The translations under genes and the position numbers were made by a program. Source: Hymenopus coronatus (taxonomy: Eukaryota; Arthropoda; Insecta; Mantodea; Hymenopodidae). Taken from it: a stretch of DNA of 64,000 bases. The stretch covers positions 64,964,501-65,028,500 of the forward strand of contig CM060899.1 in NCBI GenBank assembly GCA_030762935.1, in the 5' to 3' direction. Positions 1 to 12,695 of the stretch are shown piece after piece (the first letter of the stretch is position 1; every line of letters starts with the position of its first letter). Below the pieces are notes generated by a model, which was not told the DNA's origin, ran no database searches, and was given only the letters and a program-made list of their open reading frames with translations.

Positions 1-47
1 ACCTTCTCTATACCCTATGTACATAGTGCGTATAGAGAAAGTAAAAA
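1..47 (+). repeat. family H, 3' terminal palindrome only
   Basis: End of an H copy cut by the window start. It holds the palindrome around CTATGTACATAG and the closing TAGAGAAAGTAAAA. Confidence 0.8.
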
Positions 48-562
48 TAGCAGAAATATTCTTATTACTTGCTTCCTTGTAAGTAGAAGCGAAATAAGGG
101 AGTACCATAGGTTAAAGTGACAGTCAAAAGCTGGTTGCTATGTGACTGATGTTCCTTTGTTTGTATGGACAGGAGTTGACAACTTCCTGTATCAGAAAAG
201 TGTACGTTTTTCAAAGCTGAAACCAAAAACAAGGAATATCTCAAAAACGATCAATTCCGCGAAAAAAATGTGTATAACATAAATTATGTGTTTTAATGTG
301 CTCTGCATTTTCTATGTGGTAAGTTTTTGTCCATCTCTTACGGTTTAGCAGTTATGTAAAAATCCGTAAAATTCATCCAAAAAGAAAGTAGTATTCAGAG
401 GCTATTCCCAGAAACTTCAAGATATACGCTTTATTTTCCAGGTAATACCTTTAATATACGATATTTTAATCAAATTCGTTAAGAGCTTTATTGAGAAAAT
501 CAAAAATTTCGGAAGTTTTTCCATTAAAGGGTATTTGAGGGTGGGGGATTTTCTTGAAAATA
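48..562 (+). repeat. family H fragment, subfamily A
   Basis: Begins inside the element at AGCAGAAAT, without its first ~100 bases, and runs to the G-rich GGGTGGGGGATTTTC tract. It then meets an opposite-strand copy at about 562. Confidence 0.8.
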
Positions 563-1040
563 AATAAAAAAGCATTTTTGGAAAAAGGTCCTTGTGTATC
601 TGTGAGCAGCATTGGTCAAAAGCAAAAAGACCGTTAAATACCAAAATAGGTATTTAAGTTTGGTATCTTCCAAGGATGCGACACGAAGATTTCGAGAAAA
701 ATCCCCCCACCCCCAACTACCCTTTACATGGAACTTTTTTCGAAAATTTTGATTTTCTCAAAAATGGCTCTAATGATTTTGATTAAAATATCGCATATTA
801 AAGATATTTACCTGACAAATAAAATTTATCTCTAGAATTTCTGGGAAGACTACTTTATTCTGGATGAATTTTACGGAATTTGCATACCTGCTAAACCGTA
901 AGAAATGGACAAAAACTTAACGCTATATAAAATGCGGAGCACATTAAAACACACAATTTATGTTATATGCATTTTTTCGCGGGGTTATCGTTTTTAAGAT
1001 TATCCTTGTTTTTCGTTTCAGCTTTGAAATACTTATGCTT
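563..1040 (-). repeat. family H fragment
   Basis: Lacks both termini. It contains the segment with the GT run, the degenerate central palindrome near 640-655 and the body up to TTTCAGCTTTGAAA. The next copy begins directly after it. Confidence 0.8.
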
Positions 1041-1690
1041 TTTACATTCTCTGTACGAACTATGTATATAGTGCATAAAGAAGGTATTGCATTGCACCCA
1101 AAAATTTGATACCGAGATTTCACCGGGAATACATGTTTTGAGACTCCCTGAATCCAAAAAAAAAGCATGTTTAGAAAAAAGTCCGTGTGTGTGTCTGCCT
1201 GTCTGTGTGTTTGTGGGGGGGGGCAGCATAGCTCAAAAACGAAAAGATCGTTATAGCCCAAACTACCCTTTACATGGAAAATATGTTGAAAATTTAGATT
1301 TTCTGACAAGTGGCTCTAACGATTTTGATTAAAATATTGTATGTTAAAGATATTTACCTAACAAATAAAGTGTATATCTAGAATTTTCTGGAAATAACAT
1401 TTGAAGACTATTTTATTCTGAATCAATTTTACGGAATTTTGCATGACTGCTAAACCGTAAGACATGGACAAAAACTTACGCTATATAAAATGTAGAGCTC
1501 ATTAAAACCCACAATTTGTTATATGCATTTTTTTTTCGCGGAGTTATCGTTTTTAATATATTCCTTGTTTTTAGTTTCAGCTTTGAAAAAGTTATAGTTT
1601 TTTCATTCAGGAATTTGTCAACTCCTGTCCATACAAACAAAGGAACATCAGTCACATAGCAACCAGCCTTTGACTATCAATTTAACACAT
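1041..1690 (-). repeat. family H copy, 5' truncated
   Basis: Has a diverged 3' palindrome (1045-1080). It ends in the body at GACTATCAATTTAAC, where a long CA microsatellite replaces the rest. Confidence 0.8.
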
Positions 1691-1707
1691 ACACTCAAAC
1701 ATACACT

Positions 1708-1776
<69 letters not shown>
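1691..1776. repeat. (CA)n microsatellite with degenerate start
   Basis: Two ACACTCAAACAT-like units lead into an uninterrupted CA run from about 1710 to 1776. This is not the usual microsatellite site of family H, so it probably arose at the break. Confidence 0.9.
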
Positions 1777-1778
<2 letters not shown>

Positions 1779-2065
1779 CGATAGGTTTGGACTCCTAAAC
1801 TACTTGATGCTCCATTCCGTTTCCTCTGTATCCCTATAGTGAAATTCTTAATGGAGAGTATTTCTGGGAAGGCTTACCTGTACTGCTATATTCGTCTTTC
1901 ACCAATTGTGACTTTCCATCAGGAACCCGGCTAATGAATGTCATTAGAAAGGAGATGTAGGTCAATGTTTAAGGAAAAACTACCCGGTTAGACAAGTAAG
2001 TAGACCCCAGGTAGAAGGAAACAAACGGTTAAACAAACGTTCCCAAAACTTTACTGTAATATATG
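1777..2065. other. unassigned spacer
   Basis: No repeat, open frame or RNA signature recognised. Confidence 0.5.
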
Positions 2066-2930
2066 TATATTATTTTCTCTATGCGTACTATGTACATAGT
2101 GTATAGATAAGGTATTGCATTGCACCCAAAAATTCGATACCGAGATTTCACCAGAAATAGATGTTTTGAGACCACCTGAATCCAAAAAAGCATTTTTAAA
2201 GAACTTTCTGTGTGTGTATGTGTGTGTGTGTGGGCAGCAAAGCTCAAAAACGAAAGACCCTTAAATGCCAAACTTGGTATTTAAGTTCAGTATCTTCCAA
2301 GGTTGTGACTCGAAGATTTTTAAGAAAATCCCCCTCCCCCAACTACCCTTCACATGGAAAAATTTTCGAAAATTTTGATTTTCTAAAGCATGGCTGTAAC
2401 GATTTTGATTAAAATATCGTATATTAAAGATAAATACCTGACAAATAATATGTATATCTTGAATTTTCTGGGAATAGCCTCTGAAGACTACTTTATTCTG
2501 GATGAATTTTACGGAATTTTGTGTAACTGGTAAATCGTAAGAGATAGACAAAAACTTACCCAACAAAAAATGTAGAGCACATTAAAACACACAATTTATA
2601 GTACATAATGTTTTTCGTGGAGATGATCGTTTTTTAGATATTCCTGGCTTTTCGTTTCAGCTTTGAAAAATTGTAGTTTACTCATACAGGAATTTATCAA
2701 CTCCTGTCCACACAAACAAAGGAACTTCAGTCACATAGCAACCAGCTTTTGACTATCACTTTAACCCATTGTACTCGCTTATTTCCCTTTTACTTACAAG
2801 GAAGCAAGCAATAAGAGTATTTCTGCTTTTTTTCTCGATTAGCGTGAAGTAAATAGAAACATAAGCTTTTTAACAATAAATTGTTGCAGAGATGTAGAGA
2901 AATTCATGTGAATGGAACACATCAGATTGT
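2066..2930 (-). repeat. family H, full-length copy
   Basis: Runs from the palindrome (2075-2106) to ATGGAACACATCAGATT. It carries a short GT run (2209-2231) and the central palindrome near 2262-2287. It starts a head-to-tail series of five copies reaching 5862. Confidence 0.88.
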
Positions 2931-3062
2931 TTTTACTTTCTCTACTCGTACTATGCATGTAGTAGATAGAGAAAGTATTGTATTCTACCCAAAATTTCGA
3001 TAACGAGATTTCAGAGGAAATATATGTTTCGAGACCCCCTGAATAAAAATATGTCAGAAACA

Positions 3063-3112
<50 letters not shown>

Positions 3113-3470
3113 TGAGGACATCAGAGATCAAAAAGAAAAATACCAAAATTGGTATTTAAGTTTATTATGTTCCAAGGGTGCGACACGAAGATTTTCAAGA
3201 AAATCCTCTCATCCCCAACTACCCTTTAAGGGAACATTTTTTAAACATTTTGATTTTCTCAAAAATGGTTAACAATTTTGATTAAAATAACATATGTGTA
3301 AGATGTTTTCATAACAAACTAAATGTATATCTTGAATTTTGTGGGAGTAGCCCCTGAAGACCTCTTTATTCTGGATGAATTTTGCTTAGCTGTAAACCGT
3401 AATAGTTAAACAAAAACTTACTTAACAAAAAATTTAGATCTCATTAAAACACACATTTTATTTCTTATAC
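2931..3470 (-). repeat. family H copy, 5' truncated
   Basis: Second member of the head-to-tail series. Palindrome at 2940-2975, GT run at 3068-3111, stops near 3470 where the next palindrome begins. Confidence 0.85.
3068..3111. repeat. (GT)n at the standard H site
   Basis: About 22 uninterrupted GT units inside the H copy, at the same internal position as in other copies. Confidence 0.92.
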
Positions 3471-3473
3471 ATT

Positions 3474-4215
3474 TTTACTTTCTATAGCTCGTATATACGA
3501 TGCACATAGTGGATAGAGAAGGTATTCTATGTCCAGATTTCGCCGGAAAGATTTGTTTTGAGGACCTTTGGGTCTTAAAAAGCCTATTTAGAAAAAGGTG
3601 TCAGGTGTGTCTGTGGACAGCTTAGTTCAAAAACGAAAAGATCGTTAAAAACCAAACTTGGCATTTAAATTAAACATCTACCAAGAATGCGACACGAAGA
3701 TTTTCAAGAAAATCCCCCCCCACTCCAAACTACCCTTTAATGGGCATATTTTGAAAATTTTGTTTTTCTCAAAAATAGTTCTATCCATTTCGATTAATAT
3801 ACAGTATATTAAAGATATTTTACATCTCAAATAAAATGTATGTCTTGAATTTTCTGAGAGTTGCCCTAAAGACCTCTTTATTCTGAATGAATTTTCCTGA
3901 ATTTTGCGTAACACAAAAATTGTAGAATACGTTAAAACACAATTTATGTCATATACTTTTTTTTCGTGCAATTGACCAATTCTGAGACGTTCCTGGTTAT
4001 TTGTTTCAGATGTAATATAATTAAACTTTATTACACGGAAGTTTCATCCACGTGGCAACCGGCTTTTAAAAGAATTGACTATTGTTTTAGCCTAGTATAC
4101 TCCCTTATTTAGCTTCTACTTCTCGATTATCAACTAGACAGAAGAATAAAGATTTTAATAATAATTTGTTACAGAGATGTAGAGAAAGTCATGTGATTGT
4201 AGCACTTCAGATTTT
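3474..4215 (-). repeat. family H copy, diverged
   Basis: Third member of the series. The palindrome is altered (TATATACGATGCACATAG). The 5' part differs from subfamilies A and B, with a shortened spacer. Confidence 0.82.
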
Positions 4216-4993
4216 TACTTTCTCTATACGTACTATGTACATAGTGTATAGAGAAGGTAATGCACTCCACCCAAAATTCGGTACCGGAAATATGTTTTAG
4301 GCTCCCCTGTATGCAAAAAAAAAAAAAAAAAAAGAAGCATTTTCAGAAAATGGTCCGTGTGTATCTGTGTGTCTCTGAACACGATAATTCAGAAACGAAA
4401 AGTCGGTAATATACCAAACTCGGTATTTTAGTATAGTATCTTCCAAGGATGTGACACGAAGATTTTGAGAAATAAACTCTACCCGAAACTACCCTTTACA
4501 TGGAACATTTTTCGAAAATTTTAGATTTTCTCAAAAATGGCTCAAACGATCTTGATTAAAATACTGTATATAAAATGAATATCTAATTTTCTGGGAATAG
4601 CTTCTAAAGAAGTCTCTATTCTTACTGAATTTTGTGTAACTGGTAAACCGTAATAAACAAAAACTTGGTACACAGAAAGTGTAGAATACGTTAAAGCACA
4701 CAATTTATGTCATATGTTTTTTTTTTCCGTGGAATTTACCGTTTCTGATATATGCTTTTTCCTTGCCGTGCATAGAAAGTGATTGCAACCAGTTTTTCAA
4801 AGAGTTGACTATCGTTTTAGCCTAGTGCATTCTCTTATTTACTTTCTACTTACAAGGAAGCAAGTGATTAACACAATTTCTGCTAATGTTTAAGTCGATA
4901 AGCATGAAGTATACAGAAGGATAAGCTCTGTAACACTAATTTGTTACAGAGATGTAGAGAAATTCATGTGATGGTAACACATCAGATTTTTAT
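4216..4993 (-). repeat. family H copy
   Basis: Fourth member. The TCAGATTTTT end of the previous copy passes straight into its ACTTTCTCTATACG start. It has a long A tract at 4315-4333. Confidence 0.86.
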
Positions 4994-5862
4994 TTCTCTA
5001 CACGCACTATGTGCATAGTATACAGAGAAGGTATTGCACTCCACCCAAAAATTCGATACCTAGATTTCACCGAAAATATATGCTTTAGGGTCCCTTATAT
5101 CCAAAAAAAAAAAAAAAAAAGCATTTTCACAAAAAGGTCCGTGTGTGTGTACGTGTGTATGTGAGAACGCGATAATTCAAAAACGAAAAGTCGGTAAAAT
5201 ATCAAACTTGGTATTTAAGTTTAGTATCTTCCAGGGATGCGACACGAAGATTTTGAGAAAAATCTCCCCACCTCAAACTACCCTTTACATGGAACTTTTT
5301 TCGAAAATTTTGATTTTTCGCAAAAATGCCTCTAACGATTTTGATTAAATGATCATATATTAAAGATATTTACCTGACAAACAAAATGTATATCTTAAAT
5401 TTTCTGGGAATAGCCTCTGGAGACTAATTTATTCTGGACGAGTTTTACGGAATTTTGCATAACTGCTAAACCGTAAGACTTAGATAAAAATTTACTACAC
5501 AAGAAATGTAGAGCACGTTAAAACACACAATTGATGTTATATAAATTTTTTTCGAGGAGTTGAATGTTTTTGAGATATTCATTGTTTTCGGTTTCAGCTA
5601 TGAAAAACTTACTTTTCTCATATAGGAATTTCTGAACCCTGTCCATATAAAGGAACTTCAGTCACATAGCAACCATCTTTCGACTATCACTTTAACCTAT
5701 GGTACTTCCTTATTTCGCTTCTACTTGCAAGGAAACAAGTAATAAAACTATTTCTGCTAATTTGTTTTTGATTAGCATGAAGTAAATAGAAGAATAAGCT
5801 TTTTAACAATAATTTGTTACAGAGATGTAGAGAAAGTCATGTGATGGTAACATATCAGATTT
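4994..5862 (-). repeat. family H, full-length copy, subfamily A
   Basis: Fifth member. Palindrome at 5000-5030, short GT run at 5141-5160, intact 5' end near 5826-5862. Confidence 0.88.
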
Positions 5863-6162
5863 TTCTGAGCAAATTTGACAGCCACAGCGAGGCATTAGTG
5901 TATGAAGCAACTAGTTATGCAACTGTTTCCATTGCATTTATACTTCTAAGGAACAGAATATGGGTAAGAGGCGGTGTAAGATGGTTTCTGAGGAAACATT
6001 TGAGAACTATAACGCGAATATGTGCGGTTTTGTTTTGGTCTGGCGCCGAACAAGCTATGACTCGACGTTTTTATTCAGCGTTCTGCGAAGTTGGTCGATT
6101 GGTATGACTGGCTACCTCTCGGAACTGACCAAACCGTTCATTCATTGCGTAGGCATCACTTC
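5863..6162. other. unassigned spacer with partly open frame
   Basis: About 300 bp of more balanced base composition between H copies. The + strand is open for most of it, but no family is recognisable and the frame begins inside H sequence. It could be an old transposon or gene remnant. Confidence 0.3.
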
Positions 6163-6277
6163 CATATTACTACTATGTACATAGCGTATACAAGAAGGTA
6201 TTGTATTGCACCCAAAAATTCGATACCGAGATTTCATCGGAAATAGATGTTTTAGGGTCCAATGTATCCAAAAAAAA
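6163..6277 (-). repeat. family H, 3' terminal fragment
   Basis: Palindrome and the following ~90 bases only. It stops in an A tract where an opposite-strand copy begins. Confidence 0.8.
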
Positions 6278-6962
6278 AATGCTCATGTGTTCCATTCACA
6301 TGACTTTCTCTACATCTCTGCAACAAATTAATATTAAAAAGCTTATGCTTTTATGTACTTCATACTAATTGAGAAAAAAGTAGCAGAAATAATCATATTA
6401 CTTGCTCCCTTGTAAGTACAAGCGAAATAAGGGAGTACCATAGATTAAAATCATAGTTAAAAGCTGGTTGCTATGTGACTGAAGTTTCTTTGTTTGTATG
6501 GACACGAGTTGACAAATTCCTCTATGAGAAGTTTTCAAAGCTGAAACCAATATAAAGAAATATTTCAAAAACGACCAACTCCACGAAAATATGTATATGA
6601 CATAAATTGTGTGTTGATCCACATTTTTTGTGTAGAAAGTTTTTGTCTATCTCTTACGATTTACCAGTTATGTAAAGTTCAATAAAAATCAACTAGAATA
6701 AAATTTCTTAACAGGCTGTTCTTAGAAAATTCAGAATATACGTTTTATATGGCATGTAAATATCTTAAATAAGAGATTTTAATCAAAATCGTAAGAGCCA
6801 TTTTTGAGAAAAATCAAAATTTTCGAAATTTTTTACACGTAAAGGGTAGTCTTGGGTGGTGGGATTTTCTTGAAAATCGACGTGTCGCATCCTTGGAAGA
6901 TGCCAAACTTAAATACCAAGTTTAGTAATTAACGGTATTTTCGTTTTTGAGCTATGCTGTCA

Positions 6963-7015
<53 letters not shown>

Positions 7016-7160
7016 GATCTTTTTCCAATTTTTTTTTTCTTAATTCAGTGGAGCGTAAAACATGTATTTCTGGTGAAATCTCGATATCCAATTTTGGGGT
7101 GGAATACAATACCTTCTCCATACACTATATACATAGTACGTGTAGAGAAAGTAAAAAGTA
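6278..7160 (+). repeat. family H, full-length copy, subfamily A
   Basis: Starts at ATGTGTTCCATTCACATGAC and ends with ACGTGTAGAGAAAGTAAAA. The CA run is at 6964-7012. Confidence 0.88.
6964..7012. repeat. (CA)n at the standard H site
   Basis: About 24 CA units within the H copy. Confidence 0.92.
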
Positions 7161-7832
7161 TTTTGTGAAAAAGGTCCGTGTGTGTGTCTTTGAACACAAT
7201 AACTCAAAAACGAAAAGTCGGTAAAACACCAAACAGGGTATTTAAGTTTAGCATCTTCCAGGGATGCGACACCAAACTACCCTTTACATGGAAAATGTTT
7301 CTAAAATGACAATGTTAGGATTTTCATTAAAATACAGTATATTAAAGATAAATAAAATGTATATCTTGAATTTTCTGGGAATAGCCTCTGAACGCATCTT
7401 TATTCTGGATGAATTTAACAGATTTTCTATAGCTGGTAAACCGTAAGATATAGACAAAAACTTACTGAATAGAAATTTTAGAGCTCGCTAAAACACACAA
7501 TTTGTCATACCTGAACATGTTTTTCGTGGAATGGGTCGTTTTTGAGATATTTCTGTTGGTTTCAGCTTTAAAATACTGTATAGGAAAAGTAAAAGTTATT
7601 TGTCAACTCCTGTACATACAAACAAAGGAACTTCAGTCACATAGCAACCAGCTTTTGACTTTCCCTTTAACCTATGGTACTCCCTTAGTTCGCTTCTACT
7701 TACAAGGAAGCAAGTAATAAGACTATTTCTGCTAATTTTTTCTCGATTAGAATGAAGTAAATAGAAGCATAAGCTTATTAACAGTAATTTGTTGCAGAGA
7801 TGTAGAGAAAGTCGTGTGAATGGAACACAAAA
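7161..7832 (-). repeat. family H copy lacking its palindrome
   Basis: Starts abruptly at the GAAAAAGGTCCGTGTG segment, abutting the 3' end of the previous copy. It is short in the middle and ends at GTGTGAATGGAACACA. Confidence 0.83.
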
Positions 7833-7945
7833 TTTCAGCCAAGTAGAATGAACGCTTTAGAATATAGCGCTTTTTCTCAAAATTCAAACTTTTAAGAACT
7901 ACTGAAAACATTGATCCCATTAACAATACTTCTAGTATATTTTTT
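7833..7945. other. short spacer
   Basis: AT-rich, nothing recognised. Confidence 0.5.
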
Positions 7946-8080
7946 CTTTCTCTATACGTACTGTATACATAGTGTATAGAGAAGGTATTGTATTGCACCC
8001 AAAATTCGATACCGAGATTTCAGCGGAAATGTATGTTTTGAGACCCCCTGACTCCAAAAAAAAAATCATTTTTAGAATAA

Positions 8081-8142
<62 letters not shown>

Positions 8143-8842
8143 CAACACAGCTCAAAAACGAAGAGACCATTAAATACCAAACTTGGTAATTAAGTTTGGT
8201 ATTGTCCTAGGATGCAACAAGTAGATTTTCAAAAAAATCCCCCACCCCAAACTACCTTTTACATGGAACTTTTTTCGAAAATTTTGATTTCGTTAAAAAT
8301 GGATCTAACGATTTTGATTAAAATATCATATATTAAAGACATTTACCTGACAAATAAAATGTATATCTTGAATTTTCTGGGAATAGCGTCTGAAGACTAT
8401 TTTATTCTGGGTCAATTTTACGGAATTTTGCATAACTGCTAAACTGTAAGAGATGGACAAAACCTTACCACTCAACAAATGTAGAGCACTTTAAAACGCA
8501 CAGTTTATGTTATATACATTTTTTTCGTGGTGTTGATGTTTTTGAGATATTCCTTGTTTTTGGTTTCAGCTATAAAAAACATACTTTTCTCATACGGGTA
8601 TTTGTGAACTGCTATCCATACAAACAAAGGAACTTCAGTCATATAGCAACCAGCTTTTGACTATTACTTTAACCTATGGTACTTCCTTATTTCACTTCTA
8701 CTTACAAGTAAGCAAGAAATAAGACTATTTCTGCTAATGTCTTCTCGATTAGCAGAAAGTAAATAGAAGCATAAACTTTTTAAAAATGATTTATTGCAGA
8801 GATGTAGAGAAAGTCAGGTGGATGGAACACATCAGATTTTTA
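7946..8842 (-). repeat. family H, full-length reference copy, subfamily A
   Basis: About 0.9 kb with both ends, the palindrome (7950-7982), a GT run (8085-8140), the central palindrome (8173-8196) and the 5' end AGAGAAAGTCAGGTGGATGG. Useful as a reference because it has few indels. Confidence 0.9.
8085..8140. repeat. (GT)n at the standard H site
   Basis: About 28 GT units. Confidence 0.92.
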
Positions 8843-9243
8843 TACTCATAGATTCCACGTTTATATCCCATAATCGCGTTTGGGAAGAGAATGAACGCGC
8901 GGGAAGACAAAAGACAGTCGCAACTGATGGCATTGCTCGGCTAGTAACTTGAGGTCGTATGTGTCATTACAAAAGGAGGCTGTGAATGAAAATGTCAGCT
9001 ATTTTTAAAACCGACTGAGACTCCGCCTGCTGTAAGTAACACTGCAAGTGGATAATTGTCATTTGATGTTTACCCTCGTTCGTGCACAGCGCTTAGTTCA
9101 CACTGGCCTTATGTTTACCAGATACCAGCTTTTCTATCTGTACACTACACTCTTTGGTGCTGCGGGTTTCGCCGATTTCTAAAACAGGAAATACCCCAAG
9201 CGTATTGTGTACAGATTCTACCCGAGGCTTAGCGTGAAATAAA
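8843..9243. other. unassigned spacer
   Basis: About 400 bp of mixed composition. No open frame of note, no repeat shared with the rest of the window, no tRNA-like boxes seen. Confidence 0.5.
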
Positions 9244-10108
9244 AAATATCTGATGTGTTCCATTCACATGACTTTCTCTACTTCTGTGTAACAAATTATT
9301 GCTAATAAGCTTATACTTCTATTTACTTCATGCTAATCGAGAAAAAATTAGCAGAAATAGTGTTATTACTTGCCTCCTTGTAAATAGAAGTGAAATATAA
9401 GAGTATCATAGGTTAGAGTGAAGTCAAAAGCTGGTTACTAGGTGACTGAAGTTCCTTTGTTTGTATGGACACTAGTTGACAAATGAGAAAAGTACAAGTT
9501 TTTCAAAGCTGAAACCAAAATCAAGAAATATCTCAAAATTGACCAACTCCTCGAAAAAAATTGTATATAACATAAATTGTGTGTTTTAATGTGTTCTACA
9601 TTTTTTGTGTGGTAGTTTTTGTCCATTTCTTATGGTTTAGCAGTTATGTAAAAATCATCCAGAATAAAGTAGTCTTCAGAGGCTATTCCCAGAAAATTCA
9701 AGATATACATTTTATTTGTCAGATAAATATCTTTAATATACGGCATTTTAATCAAAATCGATAGAGCCATTTTTGAAAATAAAAAATTTAAAAAAAAGTT
9801 CCATGTAAAGGGTAGTTTGGGGTGGGGAGATTTTTCTCGAAATTTTCGTGTCGCATCCCTGGAAAATACTAAAGTTAAATACCAAGTTTGGTATTTTACC
9901 GACTTTTCGTTTTTGAGTTATCGTGTTCACAGACACACGGACATACACATGGACCTTTTTCTGAAAATGTTTTTTTTTTTTTTTTTTTTTCTTTTGGATA
10001 CAGTGGACCCTAAAACATGTATTTCCGGTGAAATTTCAGTATCGAATGTTTGGGTGCAGTGCAATACCTTCTCTATACAATATGTACTTAGTACGTGTAG
10101 AGAAGGTA
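9244..10108 (+). repeat. family H copy, subfamily A
   Basis: Starts ATCTGATGTGTTCC and ends GTGTAGAGAAGGTAAA. A long T tract lies at 9970-9990. The next copy follows without spacer. Confidence 0.88.
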
Positions 10109-10998
10109 AATATTTGATGTGTTACACTCACGTGGCTCTCTCTAGCTGTTCTACAAGCAAATTTCTTACAAAAGATTATTCTTCTTTCTACACAGTGCTA
10201 ATCGAGATAAACATTAGCAGAATGTTCTTTTTACTTATAAGTAGACGGTAACTAAAGGAATGCGCTATTCTAAAGTGATAGATTGTCAAATGTTTGAAAG
10301 GTGTCTTTATGCGATTGTCATTACAAATCGCTTCTTTGCTTGTCCAGGAGTGGAACAAAGGAAAAACACAGACTTCCTGTCTGAGGAAAGTGTAAGTATT
10401 TTTCAATTGAAACTAATAGCAAGGAATATCTCGAAAACGGTAAATTCACGAAAAAGATATATTTAACATAAAGTGTGTATTTTAACGAGGTCTAAGTTTT
10501 TTGTGTACTAAGTTTCTTTCTATCACCTACGGTTTACCAGTTATGTAGAATTCAACAAAATTCATCCGGAATAAACAAGTCTTCAGAAACTATTCCCAGA
10601 AAATTCAAAATATACATTTTATTTGTGATGGAAATGGCTTTAGTACGTGTCATTTAAATCGAAGTCGTTAGAACCATTTTTAAGAAAAACAAAATTTTCG
10701 AAAATGTTTCCATGTAAAGAGTAGTTAGAGGTGGGGGGATTTTCTTGAAAATTTCGTGTCGCATCCTTGGAGGATACTAAACTGAAATACCAAGTTTGGT
10801 ATTTAACGCTCATTTCGTTTTTGAGCTATGTTGTGCACAGACACGCACACGCACCTTTTCCTAAAATCTTTTTTCGGACTCAGGGTACCCCAAAACATAT
10901 ATTTCCGGTGAAATCTCGACATTGAATTTTTGGGTGGAATACAGTACTTCTCTATCCCTATGTACATCGTGCATACGGGGCTAGGAAAAGTAAAAATC
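10109..10998 (+). repeat. family H copy, subfamily B
   Basis: Carries subfamily B markers (CTCTCTAGCTGTTCTAC near the 5' end, GTCCAGGAGTGGAAC internally). Its 3' palindrome has the alternative arms CTATCCC and GGGGCTAG (10950-10984). Confidence 0.86.
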
Positions 10999-11263
10999 CT
11001 ACTGAAGGAACATGCACCAGTATTATACAGGGTTAACATTAATGTTCCATTCATTTTCAAAACACTATATTTTCCGAAGTATTACACTTACAACAATGTA
11101 TGGTACATCAGAAGAACCGTAAATCCGCCAAGTTTGTATTATATGCGCCAGTTGGCAGCACTTACGTAGCGCTTTCACAAAATGGCGACTAAACCACGAA
11201 AGAGCAACATAATGATATATGGAATGTATTTCCTGTTTCTCAAGGGACACAAAACATTATGAC
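10999..11263. other. unassigned; possible 5' end of a DNA transposon
   Basis: CAGGGTTAACATTAATGTTC is followed by about 130 bp and then a short + strand frame starting ATGGCGACTAAACCACG. This resembles the layout of some mariner-like elements, but no transposase follows. Confidence 0.2.
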
Positions 11264-11342
11264 TGCCTTTGTAGTCGAGTGGATAGCCAGTTGACTTTTC
11301 ACCCGGAGGACTTTGATTCAATTCCCGGCTCGGGCGGGAAAT
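11264..11342 (+). mobile_element. tRNA-like SINE head
   Basis: A-box-like GTCGAGTGGATAGCCAG (from about 11274) and B-box-like GATTCAATTCCC (from about 11314), 40 bp apart, are followed by CGGGCGGGAAATG. The body after it is AT-rich and not matched elsewhere in the window. Confidence 0.5.
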
Positions 11343-11830
11343 GTTTCTTTAATCATAATCATTCTCTATTCTTAACAGAACCTGGAAGTATACATGAGTG
11401 AATATGGGGGAATATTACTTAAAACCAACGTTAAAAGAATGCAGTCAAGTTATTTCATAAGTTAAAACCCAATATGAACATAGTAATTAAACAACATTTT
11501 AAAATGTGAGGAGGGAAGTTATGGTTGTTTTAATGTATCAACTATTATTGTAGTGTAACAGTTTGGAAAATATAATATATTTTGAAAACTAATGAATAAT
11601 TTGTAGTAACCTGTACATTATTACAGAGCTAGGAAGTTCTTACCAGTTTCCTTATGCGCAGTAAGAGTATACAGGCTTGGCAATACCATGTGGCACTGCT
11701 TGCGCGAGCAAAGGTCAACTTAGAGTGCAACCCATTACTGCAAAACAGATATCACTGTATAACACAGAAACACATCAGTAGGAGGGCGTTCGAATAACAC
11801 ACTGTTCTGCTCAAATGTGAGAAAAATTAA
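11343..11830. other. AT-rich region, unassigned
   Basis: May contain the body of the preceding SINE. No coding signal. Confidence 0.4.
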
Positions 11831-12687
11831 TGTTTACTATCTACACATACTATGTACATAGTGTATAGTATAAGTATTGCATTCGGCCCAAAAATTCGAT
11901 ACCAAGATTTCACTGGAAATACATGTTTTGGGTTCCCTTGAATCCAAAAAAAGAAGCATTTTCAGAAAAAGGTGTGCGTCTGTGAACAGCATAGCTCAAA
12001 GACGAAAAGATTGTTGAATACCAAACTTGATATTGAAGTTTGGTATCTTCCAAGGATGCGACACAAAAATATTCTAGAAAATTCCCCCACCCCAACTACT
12101 CTTTATATAGAACTTTTTCCGAAAATTTTGATTTTCTTAAAAATGGCTATAACGATTTTGATTAAAGTATCGTATTTTAAAGATATTTACCTGACAAATA
12201 AAGTGTATATCTTGAATTTTCCGAGATTAGCCTCCGAAGACTATTTTATTATGGATGAATTTTACGGAATTTTGCATAACTGCTAAACCGTAAGAGAAGA
12301 ACAAAACCCACAAAAAATGTAGAGCACGTTAAAACACACAATTTTTGTTATATACATCTTTTTCGTTGAGCTGGTCGTTTTTTAGATATCCCTTGTTTTT
12401 GGTTTCAGCTTAGAAAATCCTACACTTTTCTCATTCAGGAATTTGTAACCTCCTGTCCATACAAACAAAGTAACTTCAGTCACATAGCAGCCTGCTTTTG
12501 ACAATCACTTTAACCTATGGTACTCCCTTATTTCGCTTCTACTTACAAGGAAGCAAGTAATAAGATATTTTCTGCTAATTTGTTCTCGATTAGCATGAAG
12601 TAAATAGAAGCATTAGTTTTTTTACGAATAATTTGTTGCAGAGATGCAGAGAAAATCGTGTGAATGGAACACATCAGATTTTTGTCT
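11831..12687 (-). repeat. family H copy, subfamily A
   Basis: Palindrome at 11836-11868. The microsatellite site is almost empty. The 5' end at 12655-12683 lies only about 10 bp from the hAT insertion. Confidence 0.86.
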
Positions 12688-12695
12688 CTCTAAAC
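12688..12695 (+). repeat. hAT target-site duplication, left
   Basis: CTCTAAAC, repeated exactly at 15047-15054. Confidence 0.9.

Noticed and set aside
1..47. Family H as LTRs of a retrovirus-like element
   Set aside because: No TG...CA ends, primer site, polypurine tract or gag/pol sequence; the ends are a palindrome and subterminal inverted repeats.
7932..8180. Recurring open frames with His-Thr or Cys-Val runs in many H copies
   Set aside because: They are translations of the CA/GT microsatellite with H flanks. Start, stop and frame differ from copy to copy, so there is no conserved protein.
10999..11263. Mariner-like 5' end
   Set aside because: Layout is suggestive (CAGGGTTAACATTAATG, later ATGGCGACTAAACC), but the frame ends quickly and no transposase motif follows.
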